A DNA stretch of 64,000 nt from Haloferax marinum (GCF_009674625.1 NZ_WKJQ01000001.1:1984001-2048000), one strand, 5' to 3'. Shown: positions 40,373 to 50,220, numbered from the stretch's first letter. Program-made: numbers and translations. Notes: generated from the sequence alone by a model not told the origin.

Positions 40373-40810
40373 GTGCCTGAGCAACTACCCTCCGACCATC
40401 CGTCGGTCCAGACGTTCCGAGCGCACATCGCCCGTAGCGGCGGGACTCGCCGTCCCTGTCTGCGTGTCCCCGACGACGTCCCCGCCGAAGAAGGGGACTT
40501 CATCCGTCTTCACCTCGACGGGACGGCGTACCACGCCCGGCTCGCTTCTGACGCGTCTGGGTTCGTGATTCGTGGCGCGTACGACAACAAGCGACTCGCG
40601 CGCACGGCCGGCGAAGGTGAGAACCGACTCGTCGAGTGGTGTCGCGAGAACGACCGCGGGCCGGACGATGCAGTCGAGTTCGACGACCTCGACGGCGGGT
40701 ATCAGTTCGGCCTCCGGGTGCCCGGTGTTCGAACAGTCTATCGCATCACAGAGCGTCCGAACGACTCGCTTTCGAGTATCGCCGAGAAGTTCGGGTTGTC
40801 CGACGAGTAA
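40373..40810 (+). CDS. DUF7112-type haloarchaeal protein
   Basis: The 145-residue protein has SVQTFRAHIARSGGTRRP, then GDFIRLHLDGTAYHARL, GAYDNKRLARTAGEGENRL and a C-terminal VPGVRTVYRITERPNDSLSS. This resembles a small haloarchaeal family of unknown function encoded after rpS6e. The start is GTG 40373, 22 nt after the S6e stop, suggesting cotranscription. Confidence 0.72.
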   Translation: MPEQLPSDHPSVQTFRAHIARSGGTRRPCLRVPDDVPAEEGDFIRLHLDGTAYHARLASDASGFVIRGAYDNKRLARTAGEGENRLVEWCRENDRGPDDAVEFDDLDGGYQFGLRVPGVRTVYRITERPNDSLSSIAEKFGLSDE

Positions 40811-41167
40811 CCGGACACTGGTCGGCACCTGAGCGCCCCCCACCCGAGAACGACGAGCGGATGCGCTATCGTGAGTGTCACTGCCGTTAGCGGCGCTTTG
40901 GTCTCTCTGTGTCCGGTCTCTCTTCTTCCATTCTGCTGCCTCTCTTCTTCCATTCTTCTCTTTCTGTCCTCTCTTCCTGTCGTGTGCCGAATCGCCGCCG
41001 AAACGTTCACAAAGTGATTAACAGTGTCATATATAGTCTATAGAGAATACTTATGTGGGGGTAACGACGAGTGGACAATCGACCGATGGTCTCTGAAAAA
41101 CACCCAACGTCACGAGTGTGCACCGCTTCGTCACGCACCACTCACGCAGGAGGGCGGTGGTGAGTCG
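40811..41167. other. Intergenic stretch with pyrimidine-rich tract and AT-rich promoter
   Basis: Positions about 40900-40980 are a CT-rich low-complexity tract with the unit ctcttcttccattct repeated (40919-40933, 40942-40956). An AT-rich segment (catatatagtctata, near 41029-41043) follows and may be the promoter of the MgtC-like gene, leaving a leader of about 100 nt. No gene is supported. Confidence 0.55.
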
Positions 41168-42418
41168 ATGACGCAGGTCGACGTGGCGTCAGTCCCGATT
41201 AGCCCACAGATTACACGACTGTTCATCGCGGCCGCGCTCGGCATGTTTCTTGGCCTCGAACGCGAGTGGTCACAGAAATCTGCCGGGATTCGAACGTTCG
41301 CGCTGATGAGTCTCATCGGCGCGATCTCGATGACGGTCGGCAACGACGTCCTTCTCGCATTGGGTGGCATCCTCGTCTTGTTACAGACGGCACTCCTCGG
41401 TGCCGACGGACTCCTCGACGAGGAGAAACCCCGAAGCCTCTCGTTGACGACGTCTGCGTCGTTGTTCGTCGCCTACAGTTCGGGGGTGATGGTCGCTGCC
41501 GATTACGTTCTCGAAGGGGTAGTTCTCGTCATCATCTCGTCGCTCCTGTTGGTGCTGCGGCGCGAACTCCACCAGTTCGCGTGGGGGCTGTCGAAACAAG
41601 AAGTCAAGAGCGCCGCCGAGTTTGCGATTCTGGCCTTCGTCATCTACCCGCTCTTGCCCTCGGAACCTGTCGGCCCGTGGGACGCGATTCAGCCTCAACT
41701 CGTCTGGCTACTCGTCGTTGCCGTCAGTGGCCTTGGGTTCGTCAACTACGCGATCATGCAACGGTACGGGAGCAAAGGTATCGCGATTACGGGCTTCTTC
41801 GGTGGCTTAGTCAACTCGACTGCGGTCATCGGGGAGTTCGCGAACCGTGCCGAACGAAACACGGATATCCTCACACTCTCGGTCGGCGCAGTTCTGCTTG
41901 CAGACGCAGCGATGGCCGTCCGCAACCTGTTCCTCGTCGGTGTGTTCATCCCGGACGTCGTTCCCGAAGTAGGGACACCACTTGGCGTCATCGCAGTCGT
42001 CGGCATCGCGTCGTCGGTGTACCTCACCGACTGGGACACCGAACTGCACCTCGACTTCGACTCGCCGTTTAGTCTCTCGAACGCACTCAAGTTTGGAGGG
42101 CTGTTCCTCGTCATCCTCGTCGTCTCTGCGGGGGCACAGCAGTTCTTCGGTGCGGCAGGGTTGATTACCACGAGCTTCTTGGGTGGTCTCGTTTCGAGTG
42201 GGTCGACGACGACGACTGCCGTGACGCTCTATCTCGCCGGGCAGGTGTCAGCGAAGGTCGCCGCGGCCAGCGTCCTCGCCGGGACCACTGCGAGTATCAT
42301 CGTCAAAATCGTCTTGGCTGCGAGTATCAATCGGTCACTGTTCAAACCCGTCGCAAAGATGAGCACGCTGCTCATCACGGTTGGAATGGTGAGTGGCGGG
42401 CTGTTATATCTGTTCTAA
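41168..42418 (+). CDS. MgtC/SapB family membrane protein with DUF4010 domain
   Basis: The 416-residue membrane protein of about 12 helices has an N-terminal MgtC-like domain (RLFIAAALGMFLGLEREWSQ, AGIRTFALMSLIGA) and a DUF4010 half (GFFGGLVNSTAVIGEFANRA and SFLGGLVSSGSTTTTAV). Members are found in many bacteria and archaea; their transported species is not known. ATG 41168 has a GGTGGTGAG ribosome binding site. It stands alone upstream of the phosphonate-type transporter. Confidence 0.85.
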   Translation: MTQVDVASVPISPQITRLFIAAALGMFLGLEREWSQKSAGIRTFALMSLIGAISMTVGNDVLLALGGILVLLQTALLGADGLLDEEKPRSLSLTTSASLFVAYSSGVMVAADYVLEGVVLVIISSLLLVLRRELHQFAWGLSKQEVKSAAEFAILAFVIYPLLPSEPVGPWDAIQPQLVWLLVVAVSGLGFVNYAIMQRYGSKGIAITGFFGGLVNSTAVIGEFANRAERNTDILTLSVGAVLLADAAMAVRNLFLVGVFIPDVVPEVGTPLGVIAVVGIASSVYLTDWDTELHLDFDSPFSLSNALKFGGLFLVILVVSAGAQQFFGAAGLITTSFLGGLVSSGSTTTTAVTLYLAGQVSAKVAAASVLAGTTASIIVKIVLAASINRSLFKPVAKMSTLLITVGMVSGGLLYLF

Positions 42419-42467
42419 CAAGATTTCTGTTGATTTCGATTAAGGGGAATAATTGAACTTTGGTACC

Positions 42468-42506
42468 GTATATATCGCTATATACTCATTCATAACGTTT
42501 ATTAAG
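42468..42506 (+). promoter_or_regulatory. Promoter and dyad operator of the phosphonate-type ABC operon
   Basis: A perfect inverted repeat gtatata-tcgc-tatatac (42468-42485) is followed by a TATA element tttattaa (42498-42505), about 32 nt before the ATG at 42534. A regulator bound to the dyad would sit just upstream of TFB/TBP, suitable for activation or blocking. Confidence 0.55.
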
Positions 42507-42533
42507 AATGTACCTTGTTGTGACGGTATAGCT

Positions 42534-43691
42534 ATGGAGAAACGAAACATCAGTCGACGGTCTATCCTTTCAAGTAGTGCAGTTGCAATGACAGCAGGTC
42601 TCGCTGGATGTATCACTGGCGATACGAGCGAGAGTTCCGGCGGCGACTCCGGATCTGAGGGTGGCGACTCGTCTGGCGATTCGTCCGGTGACTCCGGGTC
42701 CGAACAGTCCTACGACTTCGACCCAGCGAACCCGACGTTCCCACAGCCGATGCAGGCGCTCATCCAGACGGGCTTCGAAACTGGCTCGCTCTCGGACCTC
42801 GAGAACATGGAATCGCGCGACGAACCCCGGTACGGCGACCCAGTGCAGGAGACGCCGTCTGACGAGGGCGAACTCCTCGACCCCGACAAACTCGCGTTCG
42901 CGATGACGCCGACCGAAGACCCGGCGGCGTACCGAACGACGATGCAACCGCTGATGGACAACATCGCGAAGGAGACGGGGAAAGAAGTCGAGTACTTCCC
43001 GCTTCAGTCCTACGCGTCCCAGGTCGAAGCGATGCGCTCCGAGCGACTCCACGTCGCAGGATTCTCGACGGGCCCAACCCCGTTCGCTGTCAACCTCGCG
43101 GGTGCCGTTCCGTTCTCGCTGCAGGTCTCCGAGGAAGGCGACTTCGGCTACCGCCTCTGGCTGGCCACGCAGGCTGACAACGACGAAATCGACGCACTCG
43201 AAGACCTCGAGGGCATGCGCGTCGCGCACTCTGAACCCTCGTCGAACTCCGGCAACCAGGCACCGCGCGCACTCTTCGCCAACCAGGGCGTCGTCCCCGG
43301 CGACGATTACGAAGTTGCGTACTCCGGCGGCCACGAACAGAGTGTCCTCGGCGTCGCCAACGGTGACTACGACGCTGCACCGGTCTGCAGTACGTGTGTC
43401 ACGCGTGTCGCGAACTCCGGTAACCTCGACCCCTCGAAGATCAAGGTCGTCTGGGCGTCCAACCCGTTCCCGACGACCAGCTTCACGTACCGCTACAACC
43501 TCACGCCTGAGATTCAAGAGGGCATCCGCGCTGCGTTCCTCGACTACGACTACTCCGACACGCAGATCGCAGAGACGTTCGAAGGCCGTGGCAAGTTCAC
43601 TGAAATCGACTACGCAACCGCGTACGACATCATCCTCCAGATTCAGGAGAACAACGGCGTCGAATACGAGACGGGCAACCTCGGCGAATAA
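42534..43691 (+). CDS. phnD: Phosphate/phosphite/phosphonate ABC transporter substrate-binding lipoprotein (PhnD-like)
   Basis: The 385-residue protein has a twin-arginine signal ([10 protein letters not shown]), lipobox LAGCITG and Ser/Gly-rich linker. A PhnD-type domain follows from about residue 115: [20 protein letters not shown], then [17 protein letters not shown] and the [16 protein letters not shown] loop that binds the phosphonyl group in relatives. No C-P lyase, phosphonatase or phosphite dehydrogenase genes are adjacent, so the true ligand is open. First gene of a five-gene operon. Confidence 0.9.
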   Translation: MEKRNISRRSILSSSAVAMTAGLAGCITGDTSESSGGDSGSEGGDSSGDSSGDSGSEQSYDFDPANPTFPQPMQALIQTGFETGSLSDLENMESRDEPRYGDPVQETPSDEGELLDPDKLAFAMTPTEDPAAYRTTMQPLMDNIAKETGKEVEYFPLQSYASQVEAMRSERLHVAGFSTGPTPFAVNLAGAVPFSLQVSEEGDFGYRLWLATQADNDEIDALEDLEGMRVAHSEPSSNSGNQAPRALFANQGVVPGDDYEVAYSGGHEQSVLGVANGDYDAAPVCSTCVTRVANSGNLDPSKIKVVWASNPFPTTSFTYRYNLTPEIQEGIRAAFLDYDYSDTQIAETFEGRGKFTEIDYATAYDIILQIQENNGVEYETGNLGE

Positions 43692-43732
43692 GGCGCAGTC
43701 CGCAAAATCGAATTCACGCACCTCAAAATTTT

Positions 43733-44533
43733 ATGCTGAACGTCAAAGACGTAGAAAAAGTATACGACTCCGGTGACCGTGCCCTCAAGGGCCTCTCGAT
43801 GGAGGTCAGTGGCAACGAAATCGTCTCGATTATCGGCCCGAGTGGTGCCGGTAAGAGTACGCTCATTCGTTGTATCAATCGGCTCACCGAACCAACGTCG
43901 GGCGAGATTTGGCTCGACGACACCGAGATGACTGGCCTTTCGAGCAAGGAACTCCGTAAAACCCGCCGAGATATGGGGATGATTCACCAGGAGTTCAACC
44001 TCGTCGAACGCCTGACCGTGATGGAGAACGTTCTCTCCGGGCGACTCGGCTACATGAGTACCTGGGACGCGTTCCGACGAAACTTCGATAGCGAAGACAT
44101 CGCCACCGCACGTGAAGTGCTCCGCCGTGTTGGCCTCGAAGGCGTCGAAAACAACCGCGCAGACGAACTCTCGGGTGGACAGCGCCAGCGTGTCGGTATC
44201 GCTCGCGCCGTCATCCAGCGGCCGAAGATTCTCCTCGTCGACGAGCCAACCAGTGCACTCGACCCCGAAACGTCGGTCGAAGTGATGGACCTCCTCACCG
44301 AGATTGCCCGTGAAGACGATATTCCCGTCCTCATCAACATCCACGAAGTCGACCTCGCGACGGAGTACGCTGACCGCGTCGTCGGTCTGAGCGACGGCGA
44401 ACTCGTCTTCGAGGGTGCTGCAGACGAACTCGACGAACGCGCAAAGGACGTCATCTACCGTGGTGGCGAGACGCGAGAAGAGCGCGACGCCGCGAAGGCA
44501 GCGGCCAACCGGTCTGCAAGCGCGGGGGAGTAA
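43733..44533 (+). CDS. phnC: Phosphonate-type ABC transporter ATPase
   Basis: The 266-residue ATPase has Walker [10 protein letters not shown] (near residue 36), signature [15 protein letters not shown], Walker [13 protein letters not shown] and switch His in NIHEVDLA, close to PhnC. It energises the two permeases encoded next. The gene begins 41 nt after phnD, and its stop is 3 nt before the first permease start. Confidence 0.92.
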   Translation: MLNVKDVEKVYDSGDRALKGLSMEVSGNEIVSIIGPSGAGKSTLIRCINRLTEPTSGEIWLDDTEMTGLSSKELRKTRRDMGMIHQEFNLVERLTVMENVLSGRLGYMSTWDAFRRNFDSEDIATAREVLRRVGLEGVENNRADELSGGQRQRVGIARAVIQRPKILLVDEPTSALDPETSVEVMDLLTEIAREDDIPVLINIHEVDLATEYADRVVGLSDGELVFEGAADELDERAKDVIYRGGETREERDAAKAAANRSASAGE

Positions 44534-44536
44534 GCG

Positions 44537-45349
44537 ATGGCAACCCAATCCGGATCGATGGACGGCAGTTGGGAACGTCCAACTGCGTTCTACAACCGGA
44601 CGACGAAGTACATCGTCTACGCCCTGATTACGGGGTTCGTCCTCTACAGCTTCTGGGACATTCGCGTCTCACCTGAGCGGTTCGTCCGTGGTATCGGCGC
44701 GGGTATCACCCTCGTCTCGAACATGCTGCCACCGGCAGTGACGCCGATGCAGTTGGACTTGATGGTTCAGGGGATTCTCGAGAGTATCCTCATGTCGATC
44801 ATCGCGACGACACTCGGCATCATCGTCAGCGCACCTGTCGCGTTCATGGCGGCCAACAACCTCGCTCCCCGGCCAATCTACTTGGCTGGTCGGAGTATCA
44901 TCGCCGTTACACGGTCGTTCCACGAACTCATCGTCGCCATCGTCATGGTGAAAGCGGTTGGTTTCGGTCCGCTTGCTGGCGTTCTCGCGCTCGCGTTCAA
45001 GACGGTCGGCTTCTTCGCGAAACTCCTCTCTGAGGAGATCGAAGATATCGACACGGGGCAGATGCACGCCATCGAAGCAGTCGGTGGGAGTCGGATGCAG
45101 GTGTACCTCTTCGGTGTCCTGCCGCAGGTCATCCCGCGCATCATCGGCTTGTCCATCTACCGTCTGGACATCAACCTCCGACACAGTACGGTCGTCGGCA
45201 TCGTCGGCGCAGGTGGGATTGGGATTACCCTTCTCAACTCCTTCCAGAAGTACGACTACCAGTACAGTTCGATGATTATCCTCGTCATCGTCGCCATCGT
45301 CATGGTCGGCGAAGCGGCGAGTGCGTACGCCCGCCGGAGGGTCCAATAG
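44537..45349 (+). CDS. phnE: Phosphonate-type ABC transporter permease 1
   Basis: The 270-residue PhnE-family permease has five to six helices, with the interaction loop EAVGGSRMQVYLFGVLPQVI near residue 180 and GAGGIGITL near residue 230. The following permease begins at the next base after its stop, so the two are encoded as a pair, probably a heterodimer. Confidence 0.9.
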   Translation: MATQSGSMDGSWERPTAFYNRTTKYIVYALITGFVLYSFWDIRVSPERFVRGIGAGITLVSNMLPPAVTPMQLDLMVQGILESILMSIIATTLGIIVSAPVAFMAANNLAPRPIYLAGRSIIAVTRSFHELIVAIVMVKAVGFGPLAGVLALAFKTVGFFAKLLSEEIEDIDTGQMHAIEAVGGSRMQVYLFGVLPQVIPRIIGLSIYRLDINLRHSTVVGIVGAGGIGITLLNSFQKYDYQYSSMIILVIVAIVMVGEAASAYARRRVQ

Positions 45350-46168
45350 ATGTCGAACGAATCAGAACTGTCCCGGTCGAGTGGGACCGCAGAGTGGGAA
45401 CGTTTCGATTCGCGCGAGCGACTTGTTCGCTATCTGCTCGTCTTGGGCACGCTCGTCGTCCTCGCCGTCTCCTGGCGGCAGATGGAGATCAACTACTCGT
45501 ACGTCGCGTCTGCACCGACTGAAGTGATGGACCTCGTGACGCGGATGTACCCACCGAACGTCATGTACACCCGCGAGATCGTGGGCCCACTGCTCGAGAC
45601 CATCAACATCTCGATTCTCGGGACGGCACTCGCGATCGTCCTCGCAATTCCGGTGGCGTTCCTCAGTGCGAGTAACACGACGCCCAACCGGTGGACGTAC
45701 TTCCTCGGCAAGTTCATCGTCTCGTTCACTCGCTCTGTCAACGTCATCATCTGGGCGCTCATCTTCGTCGTCCTGTTCGGACCGGGTGCCCTCGCAGGCG
45801 TGCTGGCTATCGCAGTCCGCTCTGTGGGATTCACCGCGAAACTCCTCGGAGAAGCAATCGAGGAGATCGACCACGGTCCAGTCGAGGCAATCTCCGCGAC
45901 TGGTGCATCGACGCTCGACACGTTCGTCTACGGCATCGTGCCGCAGATTAAGCCGGCGTTCATCAGTGTCGCCACCTTCCGGTGGGACATCAACGTCCGT
46001 GCGTCGACCATCATCGGATTCGTCGGTGCGGGTGGCATCGGTGTCGCCCTGCAGACGAACATTAACTACTTCAAATGGGACGCTGTGCTCACCATCCTCA
46101 TCGCGATTCTCGGAATCGTCCTCGTGAGTGAGGGCATCTCCGCGTACCTCCGCGGAAAGGTGAGTTAA
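45350..46168 (+). CDS. phnE: Phosphonate-type ABC transporter permease 2
   Basis: The 272-residue PhnE paralogue has the same interaction loop (EAISATGASTLDTFVYGIVP) and GAGGIGVALQ, preceded by a cytoplasmic N-terminus. It is about as divergent from permease 1 as expected for an old duplication. The HAD hydrolase gene follows after 5 nt. Confidence 0.9.
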   Translation: MSNESELSRSSGTAEWERFDSRERLVRYLLVLGTLVVLAVSWRQMEINYSYVASAPTEVMDLVTRMYPPNVMYTREIVGPLLETINISILGTALAIVLAIPVAFLSASNTTPNRWTYFLGKFIVSFTRSVNVIIWALIFVVLFGPGALAGVLAIAVRSVGFTAKLLGEAIEEIDHGPVEAISATGASTLDTFVYGIVPQIKPAFISVATFRWDINVRASTIIGFVGAGGIGVALQTNINYFKWDAVLTILIAILGIVLVSEGISAYLRGKVS

Positions 46169-46173
46169 GACAG

Positions 46174-46950
46174 ATGTTCGAGAGCGCACTCCTCGACCTC
46201 GATGGCACGGTCTACCGCAGCAACGACCTGCTTCCGGGGGCCTCCGAGGGAATCGACGCCCTTCGGGACGCGGGGGTGCGCGTCCTCTTCGTCTCGAACA
46301 ACCCGACGCGAACCCGGTCGGCGTACGTCGAGAAACTCACGAACCTCGGCATCGAAGTGACCGTCGAAGACATCATCACCTCTGCGTGGGTGACTGCGAC
46401 CTACCTCGCGACAGAACACCCCGAGAAGCGAGCGTTCGTCGTCGGAGAAGACGCCTTACGTGACGAACTTCGACGGGCGGGCGTCGCGATGACCGACGAC
46501 CCGGCCGACACTGACGTCCTCGTCGCGTCGATGGACCGGTCGTTCGACTACGAGACGCTGACCGCCGCCCACGACGCACTCGACGACGAGACGCTCTTCG
46601 TCGCGACCAACCCCGACCGAACCTGTCCGGTCAGAGACGGCGAAATCCCCGACGCTGCAGGGATGATTGGTGCTATCGAAGGCGTCACTGGACAGTCACT
46701 CGACGCAGTCATGGGGAAGCCATCGTCGATTACCGCCGACGCGGCGATGCACCGACTCGATTCGGGGACGCCCGAGTCGTGTCTCATGGTGGGTGACCGC
46801 CTGGAGACAGACATCAAGACGGGCCTCGACGCAGGGATGCAGACGGCACTCGTCCTGACTGGCGTGACGTCTCGGCACGAACTCGACTCGGCACCGTACA
46901 CGCCGGACTACGTCTTCGACTCGCTCGGAGACGTTCGCGAGTTGGTGTAA
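46174..46950 (+). CDS. HAD-IIA family sugar-phosphatase-like hydrolase (NagD type)
   Basis: The 258-residue HAD phosphatase has motif I LLDLDGTVYRSND (residues 6-18), motif II FVSNNPTRTR, Lys in MGKPSSITAD and motif III MVGDRLETDIKTG. NagD-like enzymes hydrolyse small phosphate esters. Being the last gene of the phosphonate-type transporter operon suggests it dephosphorylates the imported compound or a product of it, which is inference. Catalytic residues are all present. Confidence 0.87.
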   Translation: MFESALLDLDGTVYRSNDLLPGASEGIDALRDAGVRVLFVSNNPTRTRSAYVEKLTNLGIEVTVEDIITSAWVTATYLATEHPEKRAFVVGEDALRDELRRAGVAMTDDPADTDVLVASMDRSFDYETLTAAHDALDDETLFVATNPDRTCPVRDGEIPDAAGMIGAIEGVTGQSLDAVMGKPSSITADAAMHRLDSGTPESCLMVGDRLETDIKTGLDAGMQTALVLTGVTSRHELDSAPYTPDYVFDSLGDVRELV

Positions 46951-47027
46951 GAGCGTCGGCGCACGCAGTCTGGAGATACTGGCGCGTACCGACTCGAACG
47001 CGTCGCTGACGCGTACCGACCCGAAGA

Positions 47028-47699
47028 CTACGCCGGTCGCACGTCCGCGAGAACTTCGAGAACCCCGTCTGCGTATTCGTTCTCGGTCACGTAGTCTGCT
47101 GCGTTGCGGGCCTCGTCGGCGGCGTTCGCTACGGCAGCAGCGTGGCCGGCAACTTCGAACAGTTCGACGTCGTTGGCCGAGTCGCCGATTGCGACGACCG
47201 ATTTGGGGTCGATGTTCAGCGTCGAGCAGGCCGCTTCGAGTCCAATCCCCTTGTTCACGGTGGCCGATTTCACGTGATAGGCGTAGCCTGTATCGACGAC
47301 AATCTGGTCGTTCGCAGTGGCGATATCTTCGAGTTCGTCGAGGGGAGTGGTACGGTTCACCGAGAGTTCCGTCTCTCGCCATCGGTTGTGGGTGTCGACG
47401 TCGCCCCACCCGGTTCCGTACCCCGCCTCGTCGAGTTCTTCTGTGACGCGCCGTGCGGCCGCGTCGTCGCCGACGATGGTCGCTTCGTCGTCGACGAGGA
47501 CGACACCCCCGTTCTCGGCGATGACTCGCTCTGGGACGCCGATGAACTCACAGAGTGCGACGGGGTAGGGAAACGACTTCCCCGTCGCGATGATGACCGG
47601 CGCGTCCCACTCTCTGAGTGGGTCGAAGACGCGCGGGTCGATACCGCCGTCAGGGCGAGTGAGTGTGCCATCGATGTCGAGGGCGAGTGGCGGCGTCAT
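47028..47699 (-). CDS. Phosphoglycolate phosphatase, archaeal HAD type
   Basis: The 223-residue HAD-IIB enzyme has motif I ALDIDGTLTRPDGGI, IATGKSFPYPVALCE, Lys in SATVNKGIGLEAA and motif III VAIGDSANDVELFE. The archaeal phosphoglycolate phosphatase family matches in length and motifs. It hydrolyses 2-phosphoglycolate or related esters. It converges on the NagD-like gene, 77 nt apart, so two different HAD phosphatases are neighbours here. Confidence 0.87.
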   Translation of the reverse strand: MTPPLALDIDGTLTRPDGGIDPRVFDPLREWDAPVIIATGKSFPYPVALCEFIGVPERVIAENGGVVLVDDEATIVGDDAAARRVTEELDEAGYGTGWGDVDTHNRWRETELSVNRTTPLDELEDIATANDQIVVDTGYAYHVKSATVNKGIGLEAACSTLNIDPKSVVAIGDSANDVELFEVAGHAAAVANAADEARNAADYVTENEYADGVLEVLADVRPA

Positions 47700-47868
47700 A
47701 CTGGCCTCGTCTGCGTGGTCGTGTGGTGGCGAATCGTGAACATGAGTGGACCCACGAAGTGGTGATATTTGACTGTCCTGTCTGTGGATTACGACGCTCG
47801 GACTCCACCACAACCTATCCCGCCGCAGATACATGCCGCTTTTACGGCGTGATTTCCCTAGACGGGAT

Positions 47869-48294
47869 ATGAGCAAGGTAACGGAGTACCTCGCGGGCGA
47901 GCGTCTCGACGACGTGGCGCTCTTTCTCACGCACGAGTATCTCGACAGTGAAGGCAAACTCCCGAACATGGGCGAGGAAGTCGAAAACGGCTACATCCTC
48001 GTCGTCCCCGGTGACGATGGCCGTCGCGCGTTCGCGGCGGGGACCGGAATGGACGCGATGCAGTTCGCCAAGACGGCGATGGACAACGACGGCGACATCG
48101 ACCGTGACATGAGCGGTGGCGTCTGTCCCGACGCGGAACCCGACGAGAACCACGAGACGAAGTTCATCTTCTCGTTCGCAGAGGCACAGAACGAAGAAGT
48201 CGGCGGCATCTACGAGGAGGGCGACGTCATCCACGCCTACGCGAAGTGTACCTGCGGGACGGCGTACTCCGACCGCTGGGTCGTCGAGGAGTAA
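47869..48294 (+). CDS. DUF5807 family protein
   Basis: This 141-residue haloarchaeal protein has LAGERLDDVALFLTHEYLDS, then GEEVENGYILVVPGDDGRRA, and a C-terminal YAKCTCGTAYSDRWVVEE that includes a CxC pair. Function is unknown. ATG 47869 is chosen; the 12-residue upstream extension seems spurious. It is convergent with the DHH gene. Confidence 0.8.
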   Translation: MSKVTEYLAGERLDDVALFLTHEYLDSEGKLPNMGEEVENGYILVVPGDDGRRAFAAGTGMDAMQFAKTAMDNDGDIDRDMSGGVCPDAEPDENHETKFIFSFAEAQNEEVGGIYEEGDVIHAYAKCTCGTAYSDRWVVEE

Positions 48295-48327
48295 TCCACC
48301 AGACGGCGGACTCGACAGTAACGTAGC

Positions 48328-49572
48328 CTACCGTTCCGTCTCGATATCTTCGTCTTCTTCGGGCATCTCGGCGACGCGTTCGAACGCGTTGAGGATGACT
48401 CGCTTCGTCGTCGCGCCCTGCGTCGTCCAGTGGTGAGCGTAGTCGAGCATGTCGTCGTAGATGTCGGGTTTGCACCCGGCGGCCTTCGGGTGGCCACCGC
48501 CGTTGACGAGGCCAGCGACTTCGTGGCAGCGTTCGAAGTCGTCGGACCCACGGATACTCGCACTGCCGGCGGGTTTGACGACGACTGCGGCGTCGGCGCC
48601 TTTCTCGCGAAGTGCGTCCGCAACTTCGTTTTGCGAACAGCGGCCGTAGGTGATGCCGATAGTCCAGTCTCCGACCGTCTTCATGTCGGCGCGGTCGACG
48701 GCCGCTTCGATGAGGTTCTCCTTTTCGACGCGTCGGTGGGCGATGTACTCCTCGACGACCGGCGGGAGGTCGGCACCGTAGGCACCGACGATAGCGACGT
48801 ACTCCTCTTTCGAGGTCCAGTACGCGTAGTCCGCGAGGTCCTGACTTCGCTCGTCTTCGTTCAACCAGAGGTCGTGGTCGCGGGTGACTTCGGCGAGTTC
48901 GACGAAGCGCTCGTCGAAGTCGTAGTCGAGTTCGCGGAGTGCGACGTCGGTCGAACACTCTTCGTCGGACTCACCGACGACGAGTTCGACACCTGCGTCG
49001 CGGACCTTCTTCTCTACGTCGGGTTTCCACTGGTGGTGGTCGAACCACCGAATCTGGCCTGCTACCTCGGCGAGGGCTTCGAGTTCGTCTTCGACGTACT
49101 CGTATCTGTCCGGACAGAGGTCACAGACGAACACGTCGATTCCTTCGGGCGCGTACTCCGCGACGCGGAGCAGGTCGTCTTCGAGCGAGTACGGACTCGA
49201 CCCGACGAGTGCGACCGACGATTTGGGCCGTTCTTCTTCCTCTTTTTCTCCCTCGTCGAGTTCGAGCGCGGCGTCTTCGTCGTCTTCGTCGTCGTCGGTT
49301 TCATCCTCGTCGCCGAGTCGCTCTTCGATGCGCGCTTCGAAATCTTCGACGTCGAGTGCGGCGTCGTACACCTCACGGATGAGTGCGACACACCCGAGGC
49401 CGTCGGCGTCGGTGTCGGTGACGACGGCGACCGACGCCTCTTCGAGTTTCTCTCTGGCGCGTTCTTCGGCACGCGATTCGTCGAGCGAGTCGGGATAGAA
49501 AAACCCTGCTCCTGGGAGGACAGATTTGCGGGGGAGCGAGAGTCGAGAACTGTCGATAAGCTCGTCTTCCAT
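48328..49572 (-). CDS. DHH/DHHA1 family phosphoesterase
   Basis: This 414-residue protein has motif I VAVVTDTDADGLGCVALI (near residue 48), a hyperacidic insertion at residues 88-112, VCDLCPD, the DHH motif in RWFDHHQWKP, and C-terminal DHHA1 with LVNGGGHPKAAGCKP. DHH proteins are Mn-dependent phosphoesterases that act on nucleic acids, nano-RNA or cyclic dinucleotides. The acidic insertion between the metal motifs is longer than usual. Nuclease or c-di-AMP phosphodiesterase are both possible. Confidence 0.87.
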   Translation of the reverse strand: MEDELIDSSRLSLPRKSVLPGAGFFYPDSLDESRAEERAREKLEEASVAVVTDTDADGLGCVALIREVYDAALDVEDFEARIEERLGDEDETDDDEDDEDAALELDEGEKEEEERPKSSVALVGSSPYSLEDDLLRVAEYAPEGIDVFVCDLCPDRYEYVEDELEALAEVAGQIRWFDHHQWKPDVEKKVRDAGVELVVGESDEECSTDVALRELDYDFDERFVELAEVTRDHDLWLNEDERSQDLADYAYWTSKEEYVAIVGAYGADLPPVVEEYIAHRRVEKENLIEAAVDRADMKTVGDWTIGITYGRCSQNEVADALREKGADAAVVVKPAGSASIRGSDDFERCHEVAGLVNGGGHPKAAGCKPDIYDDMLDYAHHWTTQGATTKRVILNAFERVAEMPEEDEDIETER

Positions 49573-49650
49573 ACCTGGGGGTCGGACGCGACGGGGAAAA
49601 CTCCTGCCGATTGTCTCGCTGCGCGCCCGTGTGACTCAGTCGTGGCCGAG

Positions 49651-50121
49651 TTAGGCGGTTTCGTCTTCGAGCCCTTCGAGGAGCGTGTCGGTCGAGCCTT
49701 CTTCGAGTTGTCGGACCGTCAACACCGGCACCGGACAGGTGCGGACGACTCGCTCGGCGACGCTCCCGATGAGGAAGCGATTTTCGCCGTGTCGGCCACG
49801 CGTCCCCATCGCGACGAGGTCGGTGTCGACTTCGCGGGCGTAGTTCGCAATCTCGGCGGCAGGTCGGCCTTCCCGCACTGCGAAGGTCACGTCTCGTTCC
49901 GTCTCCGCCTGCACGTCTGCCAACGCCTCCTCGCTGCGTTCGTGAAGCGCCTCGCGCATCTCGTCGCGGAGTCGCTCCGGTGCAGTCTCTACGTCGCCAG
50001 CGTCCACGACGTACAGTGCGTGGACCGACGCGTCGAAGCGCTCGGCGAGGTCCACAGCGACGCGAATCGCCCGGCGAACGCTCGCAGAACCGTCTGTGGC
50101 GATGACGATGGTGTCGAACAT
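49651..50121 (-). CDS. Universal stress protein (UspA family)
   Basis: The 156-residue protein has the start MFDTIVIATDGSASVRRA and the ATP-binding loop GTRGRHGENRFLIGSVAERV, the G-2x-G-9x-G-S/T pattern of nucleotide-binding Usp proteins. TATA-like tttata on the minus strand (50146-50152) lies about 28 nt before the ATG, so the gene is probably leaderless. It diverges from another Usp gene at 50221. Confidence 0.9.
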   Translation of the reverse strand: MFDTIVIATDGSASVRRAIRVAVDLAERFDASVHALYVVDAGDVETAPERLRDEMREALHERSEEALADVQAETERDVTFAVREGRPAAEIANYAREVDTDLVAMGTRGRHGENRFLIGSVAERVVRTCPVPVLTVRQLEEGSTDTLLEGLEDETA

Positions 50122-50220
50122 ATCCACGGATTCTGCGTGCGACGGTATAAAACCCGTCCGGGTCGGTGGCGCTGGCTCCGTGGAGTGAGTTTTTTGTCGT
50201 CCCCCGACGGAGGTGGGGAC

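Noticed and set aside
42534-46950. Phosphonate degradation operon
   Set aside because: Only transport and one HAD phosphatase are present; no C-P lyase, PhnX, PhnW or phosphite dehydrogenase gene is in the window, so degradation is not claimed.
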